Shown piece after piece: positions 54,991 to 64,000 of a DNA stretch of 64,000 nucleotides. The position numbers were made by a program, and so were the translations under genes. The DNA is from Bursaphelenchus xylophilus. Lineage: Eukaryota; Nematoda; Chromadorea; Rhabditida; Aphelenchoididae. The DNA is taken from positions 11,284,001 to 11,348,000 of the forward strand of contig CAJFCV020000002.1 in the NCBI GenBank assembly GCA_904066235.2. The letters run 5' to 3'. The number at the start of each line of letters is the position of its first letter. The first letter of the stretch is position 1. Under the pieces are notes generated by a model. The model worked only from the letters and a program-made list of their open reading frames with translations. It made no database searches and was not told the DNA's origin.

Positions 54991-55449
54991 GAAAGATTAC
55001 GACAAGTTCACATGCTTCATCAACGTGCAATTTTAAGGATTATTTTCAATTACAAACAGATTTTTGTATCTCGCGTCTAGCAAGTTCGTTTGTCATATAG
55101 ACTTTTTCAGGATATAAATTTACGCTGTCATAAATCTCACTGTTTTTTAGCTGCAATTTTTAAGTTTGAAAACTGACTGTTCGCCTCTCTCCCAACACTA
55201 CAGTGGGCTTTATCGTCTCCTCAGCCGGCAGGAATGTGCTGCCAGTAAATTATACTGTACTCTAAAGGACATTCGTAGAATCACCTACATTAATAACAGT
55301 AAACTTTTACGAATTGATCGTACCGTATGTGCATGTCTCTGACTTACGTGGGTCGTGAATATTTTTTGGTATTCAATACGTGCATGTCACTTTTTTATCG
55401 TGCTTAGAGCATTACATACGAACATATTGCCTATGGTATTGCCGGTCCG

Positions 55450-55708
55450 TTGAATTTACGCAGCAAGTTTACAACTTCGATGATCAGGCAATATATTCGT
55501 ATAGCTCAGTGTGGGCCATCTTTGCGGTTGAATTCTTTTTTTTTGTACGAACGGTTGAGCGGTTTTTTCCAAGGATTCGGTAAAGCGCTCCTCGATCTTC
55601 TTCATTTCTCGAGCCAAGGCATCTTGTCGTATTTTGATCTCTACCAGCACTTGCTTCGTTTCCTTAACCGCGCTCTTCCTTTCACATAGTTGGAGTTTTT
55701 CTCATAGA
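55450..55708 (-). pseudogene. Coiled-coil fragment of unknown gene
   Basis: An open stretch after a TGA reads EKLQLCERKSAVKETKQVLV, EIKIRQDALAREMKKIEERF and TESLEKTAQPFVQKK. Strong heptad pattern over about 45 residues. It could be a fragment of a transposase or of a host gene; nothing decides. Confidence 0.35.
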
Positions 55709-56469
55709 GCGTTTACGGTCAGTTGTGTTTTTTTTGCGCGTAGCATTTTACCATTGCACCATATAACATTTCTAAATAGGTAGCAATATAATTTAGACTA
55801 CAGTAGACACACAGAAATGATTAGAATCCTTTGTTCCTCTTCAATCTACCTCCCTGAAAGAGTTGTGTGGCTATCCTTGCATGTTGTACGTAAAAGAGGC
55901 AGCAGAGAAGCCATGGAAGTTGCAGATGGCGCTCATATCTGCAGTAGAATAATTGATCAACTGTGATTACTCTTAGGTATTGGTACTTGTGTGAATGAAG
56001 TTGTGACTGTCTTTGGACAACCTCAAACTTAATGTTTCTGCGCTTACGACTAGTTCAGCAAATTCTAGCTTTGGAATCGAGACGGCTGATTTGCATTACG
56101 ATCAAATGTCTTTTTGCTGAGAAGAAATGCAAGGAGACGCGGTTCGAATGGGAAACCCTTAAATAGGCGACCGTTCCCCGTCTAACTGATGACGCATCTA
56201 CGAACACGTGGACTTCAACTGATCGGGAACTTCATTCACACTTGGTGTCTTCAAACTCTCTTCAAGAAGTTAATAACAGGTTAGGTCCTAAAATCTCTCT
56301 GCCCGTATTTTACGGCGTGTAAAATTTCATATGTTTTTGTTAAAGCTCTGTGTGATGACAATCATGACTGTACTGATGCTTACGAATACTAACTTTGAGA
56401 CGTATGTTTGACCGTAGGCTTTTTGAACTCTTGCCCCACACATCCGTCTTGAAAAGCTATAAGAATAAA

Positions 56470-56640
56470 TAATGTAAGGTTCTTACCACAGGTCGTCCTT
56501 GCCACTAGTTGATAACTTAACTTAGGTATATAAGGGAATTAAATCCTTATGATTCACAGCCAATCGATTCTTTATTTTATCCAGACTGAAACATCTTCAT
56601 CTTCCCATCCTGCATAACACGAAAAAAAACAAAACACAAT
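56470..56640 (+). repeat. Dispersed AT-rich repeat, copy 2
   Basis: Matches parts of 9550-9910 (TTACCACAGG.CGTCCTTG, GGGAAT.AAATCC, TTTATCCAG.CTGA). See copy 1. Confidence 0.35.
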
Positions 56641-57313
56641 CTCTAGATTTCGGGACCAATTACCAAAAAGCCATGCCGAGTTGGTCATCTTCACTTTCTG
56701 GACTTCAAACTTCTATGCTTTTTCTACCTTTACGTAATTGTCCACCTGATCTACTGACAAGTTTATGAATATGTAAACTCAAAACTTTAGAAAACAATTA
56801 CGTCCCGTAGTTCCTCGTAGCATTCTCCACCAGCGACTTCACGCGCTGCGTCCATCATTTTTATGCATCACGCAGACAGATAGCGTATGAAAAACGCCAA
56901 GGTGTGAACTGGGATCTTATACGACTATCTCTTTTCTCTCTCTTGTCGTTGTCGGCGACGAAATTTTTCTATCAATTGCATAGTTGTCGATGTGTTCGGT
57001 GCTTAATTTTACGATATTTTATTTTTTGCAATAAATTTTCAGTAGAAAGTGAAGCCGCTCACGGTGCGACAGTTGGTTTGCAGAACTACTGTGTTGCTTT
57101 TGGAGACTTTTCTATTCATAATAGTCTTCGATGCTTGGGCCTTTCAGCCTTATTTTACGCGGGAAGTATCAAGCACCACATCTTCGTTTGTGTAAAGGCT
57201 CAAAATTTGCCGTATTCTGCATCCTCGAACAGCTTACGATTTGCAAACAGATTATTTGTGTTTTCAATTTCCAAATGATATCTTGACTTACGAGCACGGC
57301 ATTATAAACTTTT

Positions 57314-57631
57314 CTACCTACAGTCAGAAAAACATTTTTTTATAGTATCTTGAATTGAACTGCACCATTTTTTTACGTTCACGTATTCGTTTTTTAACAA
57401 TTCAATCATGTAAACTTGATGAGCTCGATTTCTACATCTACATATTGTATATATGCTTTTAACATATTGTATATATGCTTTTAACATATATACAATGTAG
57501 ACGGTGGAGATTACTTGTTTTTTGTTTCTGCAGCGATCTTCTTTATATGGATAAAAAGTTGGGCCTAAAAAGGTGGCATAAAGTCTCCCTCTCATCAGCC
57601 ATAGCCTGAGCTTGAAGCCTTTCCCAAGCAT
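57314..57631 (-). CDS. Unrecognised ORF
   Basis: A 105-codon frame (KGFKLRLWLMRGRLYATFLG, PTFYPYKEDRCRNKKQ), whose middle crosses the 22-base tandem repeat and is thus unlikely to be functional throughout. Confidence 0.2.
   Translation of the reverse strand: MLGKGFKLRLWLMRGRLYATFLGPTFYPYKEDRCRNKKQVISTVYIVYMLKAYIQYVKSIYTICRCRNRAHQVYMIELLKNEYVNVKKWCSSIQDTIKKCFSDCR
57441..57492. repeat. 22-base tandem repeat, about 2.3 copies
   Basis: Two exact units containing CATATTGTATATATGC and TTTTAA, followed by an inverted partial copy CATATATACAATG, so the locus can also fold into a hairpin. Confidence 0.8.
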
Positions 57632-57708
57632 GTTGATTTCTTGTTTTAATTGAAGATTCGTCCCTAAATTCTCACGTCCATAGTATCAGAATGATCAAGT
57701 AGACGTTA

Positions 57709-57942
57709 TTGATTCTATGCTCAACGTTGAATAATCAGCATTATCTTGTGCAAATTGGAATGGTAGCACAGCCACCGTTCACGGCAAGAAGGCTATTGCA
57801 GCAGGAGTCAATAGAGGCTCATGCAGACAAGGAAGTTTTTCAAGTATTTTTCTGCCGTGAATTGGAAATGGAAGACATTCAACTAGCGGATCATGAAGTA
57901 AACAGTGGGATTCTAGTTACCATATGGCTACATGAGTTTTAG
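57709..57942 (+). CDS. Unrecognised small ORF
   Basis: A 77-codon frame ending EVNSGILVTIWLHEF. The second half (EAHADKEVFQVFFCRELEME, DIQLADHE) looks protein-like. No homolog in the window; the start is uncertain. Confidence 0.3.
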   Translation: MILCSTLNNQHYLVQIGMVAQPPFTARRLLQQESIEAHADKEVFQVFFCRELEMEDIQLADHEVNSGILVTIWLHEF

Positions 57943-58299
57943 AGCCTTGACCTTGGTAATCGTGCCGTACTTTTTCGAGATCCTGACGAGTGCTACATCC
58001 AAGAACTGTACAAATGGGACCACTATTGGATTTTTTGAAAATTGAATTTGTAATTTTGGTCAATTGTAACCTATATCATGTCTTCCCCGAGGACATCTCA
58101 AAGCCAAACTGAAGTTAATAAACCTACAGTAAGACAGCGTGTAAATGGCGAAAAAGCCAATAACGTTATTCTTAATAAAAATGGTTGAGTTGGTTTAAAT
58201 TTCATGTAATATGACTTTATTGAATGTCTAGCTTATTTACGTTATACATTGCTGTAAGAGTTCTCTTTTTGTTTTTAACAAGGATCCTGTCCGGGATCG

Positions 58300-58480
58300 T
58301 GAGATTTGATTCTTTATGCCGGTCCGTACCCCGAATGCTGTTTTTCTGGCCCTTTTGTATTGGCATCTTTTCACATTCCTTCGCCCCCCCTTTTCCCGGC
58401 ATTCGATCCGGCCAGATTTGTTTCTCTCCTGAATCTATATTGCTAGCTAGGAAAGGAATTTTTTACGCTGCATAACGAGG
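58300..58480 (+). repeat. Dispersed repeat C, copy 3
   Basis: Shares GCCGGTCCG.ACC..GAATGCT.TTTT and GATC.GGCCAG.TTTGTTT with 21262-21375. Preceded by TCCGGGATCGTGAGAT of repeat I. Confidence 0.4.
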
Positions 58481-58805
58481 TATGATGCCGACCTCCACAC
58501 CTATAGCAGTTGTCTCGACTGTCACATGGGTCCACGGTATGCTGTCTTACGAAAAAATTGCATCGGCGGTCGGTCTCGATCAGATCCTTCGTAAAGTCTA
58601 CGAATTCTACATCCAAGAACTGTCTAAATCGGACAATTATAGGACTTGTTATCGATTTCAAAAAATTGAATCTATAATTTCGGTCAATTTTTGCCCTAAA
58701 ATCAAGTATATTTTCCACCGGAACCAAACATGTTCGCTCCAAATGTCGTAATGTCAATTTTATGGGCCTGATTGGCCTTGGGATGCTCGCTCTGAATCCT
58801 GGCAA
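58443..58805 (-). pseudogene. BEL/Pao-type polyprotein fragment with zinc knuckle
   Basis: The 120-codon frame ends in DNCYRCGGRHHTSLC, a C-x2-C-x3-H-x4-C knuckle of the kind found between the Gag and protease parts of BEL/Pao elements. The preceding ~90 residues (ILDFRAKIDRNYRFNFLKSI, VRFRQFLDVEFVDFTKDL) fit the helical region before the knuckle. No LTR or pol sequence is attached. Confidence 0.55.
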
Positions 58806-58813
58806 GGGGTTCT

Positions 58814-59038
58814 TGAAGTTACGGCACTGTAAGCCGAGATGAGAGCTACTGGCTTGCTATTAATGAACTGTTTAAAAAACCAAAAAATGTAGAGCATGTC
58901 GAGCAGTACATCAACGACTCGACGCTCCCTAGCCATGGGCATTGTCGCCGCTTTACGCCGCAATTGCTACATTTTTGGAAGCATTTAAGGTTAATTCGTC
59001 TTATTTTCCCTGTGCCATATGTTGTGTTGCATAAGTAG
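58814..59038 (+). pseudogene. Conserved unknown coding fragment, copy 2
   Basis: Open from SYGTVSRDESYWLAINELF through NVEHVEQYINDSTLPSHGH and RRFTPQLLHFWKHLRLIRL to a stop. Copy 1 is at 49828-49939. Longer than copy 1 at both ends. Likely one exon of an unrecognised gene. Confidence 0.4.
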
Positions 59039-59369
59039 CAAGCTTTTCGTCCACGAAGAAAATTACGGATTCCATCATTTTCTTGCTCACTGAATTGAGC
59101 TGTTTGGGATTAATTTCCTTTATGTTGACTTTCATTTTTACGATTAATACTGCTATAGGTAGGCATAACAGGTGTGAACCTTGGAGGGTCGATCTGGCAG
59201 TAAAGTTGGGTGGACTTATATACATAGTTGAGAGGAATGGCGCTCGTCTTGAAGACTTCTAGCCTTATCTTCTTCCGATAAATTAGTGGTATTTCGATCA
59301 GACTCATCCTCATCCAATTACGTCAAAGCATACTTGGTGGAATCGATGTCCCAGAGTGTTTTATCTTTC

Positions 59370-59560
59370 AGTAAAAGAGCTCGGCTCTTTTTGTTTTTTA
59401 TCTCCCTTTGGATTTTTGGTGATTGCAAAATCCAAAGAGAAAAGGGCCGATCAGAGATCCATTTTTATGCAAATGAGGCCGGTTCATAATGTCGACATAA
59501 AAAGGGCCATTCAACCGCCGTCGGCAGGAGTATAAAAGGGGTTCAAAGGATGGACACGAG
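59370..59560 (+). repeat. Dispersed module H with hairpin, copy 2
   Basis: Starts TTTCAGTAAAAGAGCTCGG and matches 43020-43235 in order, but lacks about 25 bases (with the TTTTTTACGC site) before GCAAATGAGGCCG. Confidence 0.65.
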
Positions 59561-59790
59561 GAGCTCAGAATTCAATTGAAGGACCGGTCCGGGATCGTGA
59601 GATCTACTTTATTTATTTTTATTGTCGACTATTATATTTATCGAGATTGTGCAATTGTTGCGCGATAAACCTTGATACTTCGTGATTACTCACTAATAGT
59701 AAGTTAACTTATATGTGGTCTAGTTAATCCTGAACCTTTACTAAGGTTCAAGATCCACCTTGAATAGCTAAGTTGAGACAAACTTAGCTT
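59560..59790. repeat. Dispersed repeat I, copy 3
   Basis: Carries both the left part of copy 1 and the right extension of copy 2. Modules H and I are adjacent here and near-adjacent at 43-44.7 kb, suggesting one larger ancestral unit. Confidence 0.6.
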
Positions 59791-59794
59791 TATT

Positions 59795-60480
59795 AAGACA
59801 AGCCCCGCTGACGCGGGCCTTGACGCCGCTGTGCGCGCAAAGGTTGCCCAACGTGAAGTTGACTTGATCGCACAAAGGTTGCTGATCACATGCACTACAG
59901 TTGATCGGGCAGGCCACGCTTCGCGTGGCCAACAACGCGCTGTCGCGCGTTATACTGCCTCAAGCCCGGCACTTTTGTTTTCTAAGGGCCGGGCGCCAGC
60001 GCTACTTTTCATCAGCTTAAGGCCGCGCGCCAGCGCTACCTTTCATCAGCTAACTTTGACCGATCAACTGTTTTTGGAACTTTGCCTCGGCCTTCGGCCT
60101 CGGCACAGTGCGCTGCAGCACTCTCCAGCAACATTCAGAAGGTTGTGTAACCAACGGCGGCCTCCGGCCGCCGAAGCTTCCAAAAAAAGGAAGTTTGGCT
60201 CGGCCTTCGGCCTCGCAAAGTCATTTTTTTTGTCTTACTTCATCGTTATTGAACTTTGCCTCGGCCTTCGGCCTCGGCACAGTGCGCTGCAGCACTCTGC
60301 AACAACATTCAGAAGGTTCCGTAACCCACGGCGGCCTTCGGCCGCCGAAGCTTCCAAAAAAAAGTCAGTTTGGCTCGGCCTTCGGCCTCGCACAATAAAA
60401 AGTTGTGTATAAGCAAAGAAATTTCCCAGCCTCTCAACACTTTGAAGACGACTTGGCTCGGCCTTCGGCCTCGCCGAGCC
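59795..60480. repeat. Cluster of GC-rich short hairpins
   Basis: Perfect small palindromes follow one another: CCCGC-TGAC-GCGGG (59803), GGCCACGC-TTC-GCGTGGCC (59912), AACGCGC-TGTC-GCGCGTT (59934), GGCC-TTC-GGCC repeated (60087, 60201, 60257, 60375, 60459), and GGCGGCC-TCC-GGCCGCC (60153). The part 60082-60400 is a direct repeat of about 165 bases. GC content contrasts sharply with the surroundings. Long open frames here exist on both strands only because stops are rare in GC-rich DNA. Confidence 0.7.
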
Positions 60481-60539
60481 TCGCACAAAAAAATCCAAGT
60501 CGCCGCGCTTTCTGGAGGCAGTTCTCACTCAGTTCGAAA

Positions 60540-61640
60540 CCGATCGGGCTGAAATTTGGCACGATGGAAGCTTGTGGAATTTGTCGAAAATTGACCCGAG
60601 CCGAATTTTGAATTTCGAACTTTACGTGCCCTCAGGGCCGAATTTGTGTGAAAAATGCCAAAAATCGCCCTTTTGCCAACGGCGCAACGTCAACGGGACG
60701 ACATCAGGAGCTGAAAATGGTTATGGAGCTACTCCAGGCAAATACAAAGGCACAGCGAAACTCTTTTCTGAATTTCGCTCCCGATTACGCGAATGAGGAC
60801 TTTATATTACACTTGACACCTGACCCCGGGGAAAAAAATTCAATCTTGGTCCGGACGGTCGTATTTTAGGAAACGAAAATTGTATCCGGTGCAGTTTTTC
60901 ACGCTGATAACGATAGTCCAAGTCTCGATTCACGAAATTTGAATTTTGACGCCCTTAGGGCGATTTTTCGAATTTTTGAAAATCCGGCAAAAAATTTTTT
61001 TTTTCGATTTTCACCCTGAGGGCGTGAACTGAGAGAGCTGAAATTTGGCCTGATTGTAGCCAGGCGAAATACCGAGGGCGGTTTTTCTCGGATTTTTGAA
61101 TTTCGCTCTAGTTTCCGAGATATTCAGGATACCGTGCCAAAATTTTGAATCCACGAAAATCTAAAATCGCACAGTGCGTTCGTATCTCAGTCGTATTTTA
61201 GGAATCGAAAGTCGAATGTAGGGTAGTTTTGAATGCTGAATCAGAGGGCACACACGAAAATCCGAAAAATTTGACGTCCGTGCCCTCAGGGCCGAATTTT
61301 CGAAAAAAATCGAAAAATTTGACGATATGCAAGTTTTTTGAGAATCCCACCGAAGCTCCGAGGCCGAAAAAAAGTGTGAAGATACTACATTCAATTTTGG
61401 AACGAAAGACGAAGCCCTTTTTTTGAATTTCGACCTAGTTTCCGAGAAACGGAAATTTTAATATTACACATGACAACAGAAGCTTCAAAAAATCCCGAAT
61501 GGCTAAAATACGAAATACGACATGGAGATACGAAAGGTGGTTCTAGGGCAACTCAGGCACGCTGATTCAGAATCCGTTGTCAAAATCCAGAAATTCCGTC
61601 ATCTTGACGGAGAAAAATGAAAATTTCCGAAAATCGCGAA
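60540..61640. repeat. Diverged repeat tract with CCCTNAGGG hairpins
   Basis: GTGCCCTCAGGGCCGAATTT occurs at about 60628 and 61280, GCCCTTAGGGCGATTTTTCG at 60951 and CACCCTGAGGGCGTGAACTG at 61012. Around them AAATTTTGAATTTCGA-type phrases and GAGCTGAAATTTGGC recur. No gene. Looks like an old interspersed repeat. Confidence 0.5.
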
Positions 61641-62189
61641 TAACTATCGACCGGTCGATAATTGTAAATAGCAAGTGGGCTTCAGAAGTCTTAGAATTTT
61701 GCGTAGAATAGGGTGGAATCAAACAAAATCCGAAAATTCCATTATTTAGGGTACATATCCGGAGGGCATAGATATGCAAATTTCGAAAAAACGCAAAGTT
61801 TGGGCCCCATTCGGTGATGACAATAACCAAAAAGCTAAGGGCTACTGCAAAAGTGTCAAAAGTTACGACCAAAATGCGATCAAAAAATCTCACTTTCAAC
61901 CGGGCGCAGCTCGCGCAAAAAGCAAAATTTCAACTATCCGCTGATGCGAAAAGTCTTAGAATTTTGTGTATCAACTTCACTAAAAAAATTTTTTAAAAAA
62001 GTCAACGTTGAGTATTTTTCATATTATTATCTTTAGAGGCTGGCGGAGTTATAGACAGAGAACTTTTACTCTTCCTCCTTGAAGATTTTGCTCCCTTGGT
62101 GCGTCATTTGATGAGCCGTTCTGGATTGCAGTGTGGCATGTTTAGTCTCTCTCCCTTGCTGCTTCTCTCAGCATTTAGAAGTCCTTGTT

Positions 62190-62380
62190 CTTCATCCGTT
62201 TGATCCATTTCTTCTCACAGGAGGCCTTTTTTTAAGGGTGTGCGCCTCCAGGGTTTGGACGTCCTTGGGGATGTCAGGCAGGACAATGTAGGCCATGCCC
62301 TGGTTCGCTTGCGGGCGACCAGCTTCTCGAATTTCTGGTGGTCGAGGAGCTTTCATGCTTACGGCGATTGGTTCATGCAG
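62190..62380 (-). pseudogene. Second relic of the J-domain gene, downstream half
   Basis: Aligns with 53880-54010: CTTCTCACAG.AGGCC, GCCTCCAGGGTTTGGA, CCATGCC.TGGTTCGCT and AATTTCTGGTGGT. The frame differs and the HPDK part is absent. Confidence 0.45.
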
Positions 62381-62639
62381 TTCTCTACGTGCGTTATTTT
62401 CACTTACGAAGACTGTCCAGTTTGTCAAGGCTGCTCCAGTTTTCTCTGTATGACCACCACATAGGCCATTATTTCCACTAAAATTTTTCGCCACAACTTC
62501 TCACAGCCATTCGACGTCGATGCCTACTGTCTCCGAGAGTGTAACGCAGTTGTTGATTTACGTTGCCGTCAATCATGATGCCGAATGTTCGCATTTACGT
62601 CATTTAATTCTTTGTGCCAGGTTTTCGTAACCGTCACAA

Positions 62640-64000
62640 ATAAACTTTAAGAAAATAAAAACTCTCCAAAAGGCAACTTTTTGGAATCGTTTGGCCAAAA
62701 TGGATTACCCCATTACGGCTGAATACAGTTCGTTCCTCAGTTCAAAAAACAGCGTGCGTCGCAACGATTTGAAAAATCGAGTGCAATGTGCAGTTGACTT
62801 TTTTCTTTCACGGCGAAAAATTCATGCACTTTATGAAAATGCAAATAGTCGCACAACACGGCAACCCAAGAAGTCTCCCGGCCCATTTCGGCGCTTCGCC
62901 CACCCAGTGTCGGTTGAATTCAAACGAAATGGCAAAATGGATTTTTTGTGGGGTTTTCCGACTAAAAAATACTTTTTTTCGGAGTTATTTGACCTTTTTT
63001 TGTCAATTGCGACACTTCGTTTGGACGAAACTCCAAAGTGGCGGGAGACATTTTTGTTCTAGAAAAAGCATTGTGCAAAATTCTTTGGAAAAAAGATGGA
63101 GAATATTTTTACTTTTGAGGCCTATTCCAGATATCAAAAGACAAGGTTGCGGATTCAGGTCGGAAACAGGTCGAAATGGGCCTAAACCTTTTCTGTTCCC
63201 GCAAAATGCGGGGCTTAACGGCCTTTGCACACTTTAGAACGTCTTTTTTTACAAGTCAACTTTAGTTGACTTTTATAATTATTGCTCTAAAACTTATTGC
63301 AATCAAAATAGATACACATATTATAATATATAAAAAAGTTATAAAAGCATGATAAAACAACAGTTATTATAAAAATTATTATATGGTAATATATAAAATG
63401 CAGATATTATAATTATTTATTATATACGGTAAAAAATTGTATATATAATATATACAAGTCATAATAATATATCGAAAATAGACAGGAAAAAATCGTAATA
63501 AAAAAGTATAAATAAGAATATCAATAAAAAAATTACGAAGAGAATTAAAAAAATGTCATTAATGCATTAGTAATAAAGAAAAAAGTAGATCACACATTAA
63601 ATTTATAAAAAATCAGCTCCAAAAGGTACTGTAAATCTCATATTTTTAAATCGTATATTGCAGAAAAAATCGAAATTTTAAATGTATTTTTTATGACTCA
63701 CCCATTCGTAAAGGCGCTGGATGGATTTCGACAATGCAGTGTGCAAAAAAAAAAGTCAGGATGCAAGAGAAAGCCCAAAAAAAGCCTATTGCACGGTGCA
63801 AAGAAAAATTTTGTTTTCGCACATATATATATACGTCGCAAAAATCACACAAGCGACTTTACGAACAGACTGGTATTTTTGTACGTCAAAAAAATCATCG
63901 TAATATAACAAACATTGCAAAATAAATAATTTTTTTCAAGTCTAGTTTTCATAAAAAATACAATTTGAAAAATAGGAGCGATAAAAAAGATTTTTCCCCC
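62640..64000. other. AT-rich terminal stretch, no recognised gene
   Basis: A + strand frame at 62691-63062 (123 codons) is not recognised and lies in repetitive-looking sequence with two AAAATGGATT repeats. From 63240 on the DNA is mostly A/T with TATATAATA repeats and an AGTCAACTTTAGTTGACT palindrome at 63257. Nothing else seen. Confidence 0.35.

Noticed and set aside
59831..60412. 193-codon + strand ORF in the GC-rich hairpin cluster
   Set aside because: Several frames on both strands are open because GC-rich DNA has few stops; the translation repeats with the DNA repeat and shows no domain.
1..64000. CRISPR arrays, rRNA genes, bacterial operons or telomere repeats
   Set aside because: No regularly spaced identical repeats, no rRNA core sequences, no clustered long ORFs and no runs of telomere-type hexamers were found.

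Overview
The window looks like a gene-poor, repeat-rich piece of an invertebrate nuclear genome, most likely a nematode. The credible introns are short and AT-rich (62 and 88 bases in the best gene) with TTTTAG or TTTCAG acceptors. Small TA-flanked palindromic MITEs are common, LTR retroelements of more than one kind are present, and there is a decayed initiator tRNA-Met. No bacterial operon, rRNA or CRISPR array is visible. The species assignment is inference. All counts and alignments were made by eye.

Layout. 1-10 kb: an edge MITE, a short tandem repeat, a helicase relic, a tandemly duplicated ~0.7 kb block (minus-strand ORF plus plus-strand integrase relic), and the first large fold-back element at 4204-6029. 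10-14.5 kb: repeat family B, interrupted by a second fold-back element at 12441-14257. 15-20 kb: an internally deleted minus-strand LTR retrotransposon (LTRs at 15162 and 17535, gag at 16307-17437, integrase end at 15491), a further LTR at 19017 and duplicated flanks. 20-23 kb: helicase relics and a tRNA-iMet pseudogene. 23-26 kb: the second copy of family B with an inserted palindromic MITE. 26-28.4 kb: the only convincing host genes, a small terminal exon and a tandem family of short coiled-coil genes. 28.9-29.5 kb: two MITEs. 30-59 kb: a long mosaic of short, duplicated, decayed modules, including six to eight helicase fragments, one DNA-polymerase-B-like exon, a J-domain fragment, a BEL/Pao zinc-knuckle fragment and a third fold-back element at 51853-52644. 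59.8-61.6 kb: a cluster of GC-rich hairpins and then CCCTNAGGG-type hairpins. 62-64 kb: AT-rich sequence.

Two things stand out. First, the pentamer TTACG is strongly over-represented on the + strand in the mosaic tracts (about 46 against 8 for its complement in 0-10 kb, 32 against 2 in 30.7-34.0 kb, 33 against 6 in 40-46.5 kb), but not in 20-30.4 kb (about 13 against 12). It is often kept at matching positions in diverged paralogous modules. Nearly all helicase-family relics lie on the opposite strand. This could be a small-RNA locus with a promoter element, a field of minus-strand splice-donor-like sites, or something new. Second, three large fold-back elements carry a tRNA-like sequence with RNA polymerase III A and B boxes in each arm. 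Two of them are flanked by TTAA duplications, and both have a matching empty paralogous site inside this same window.
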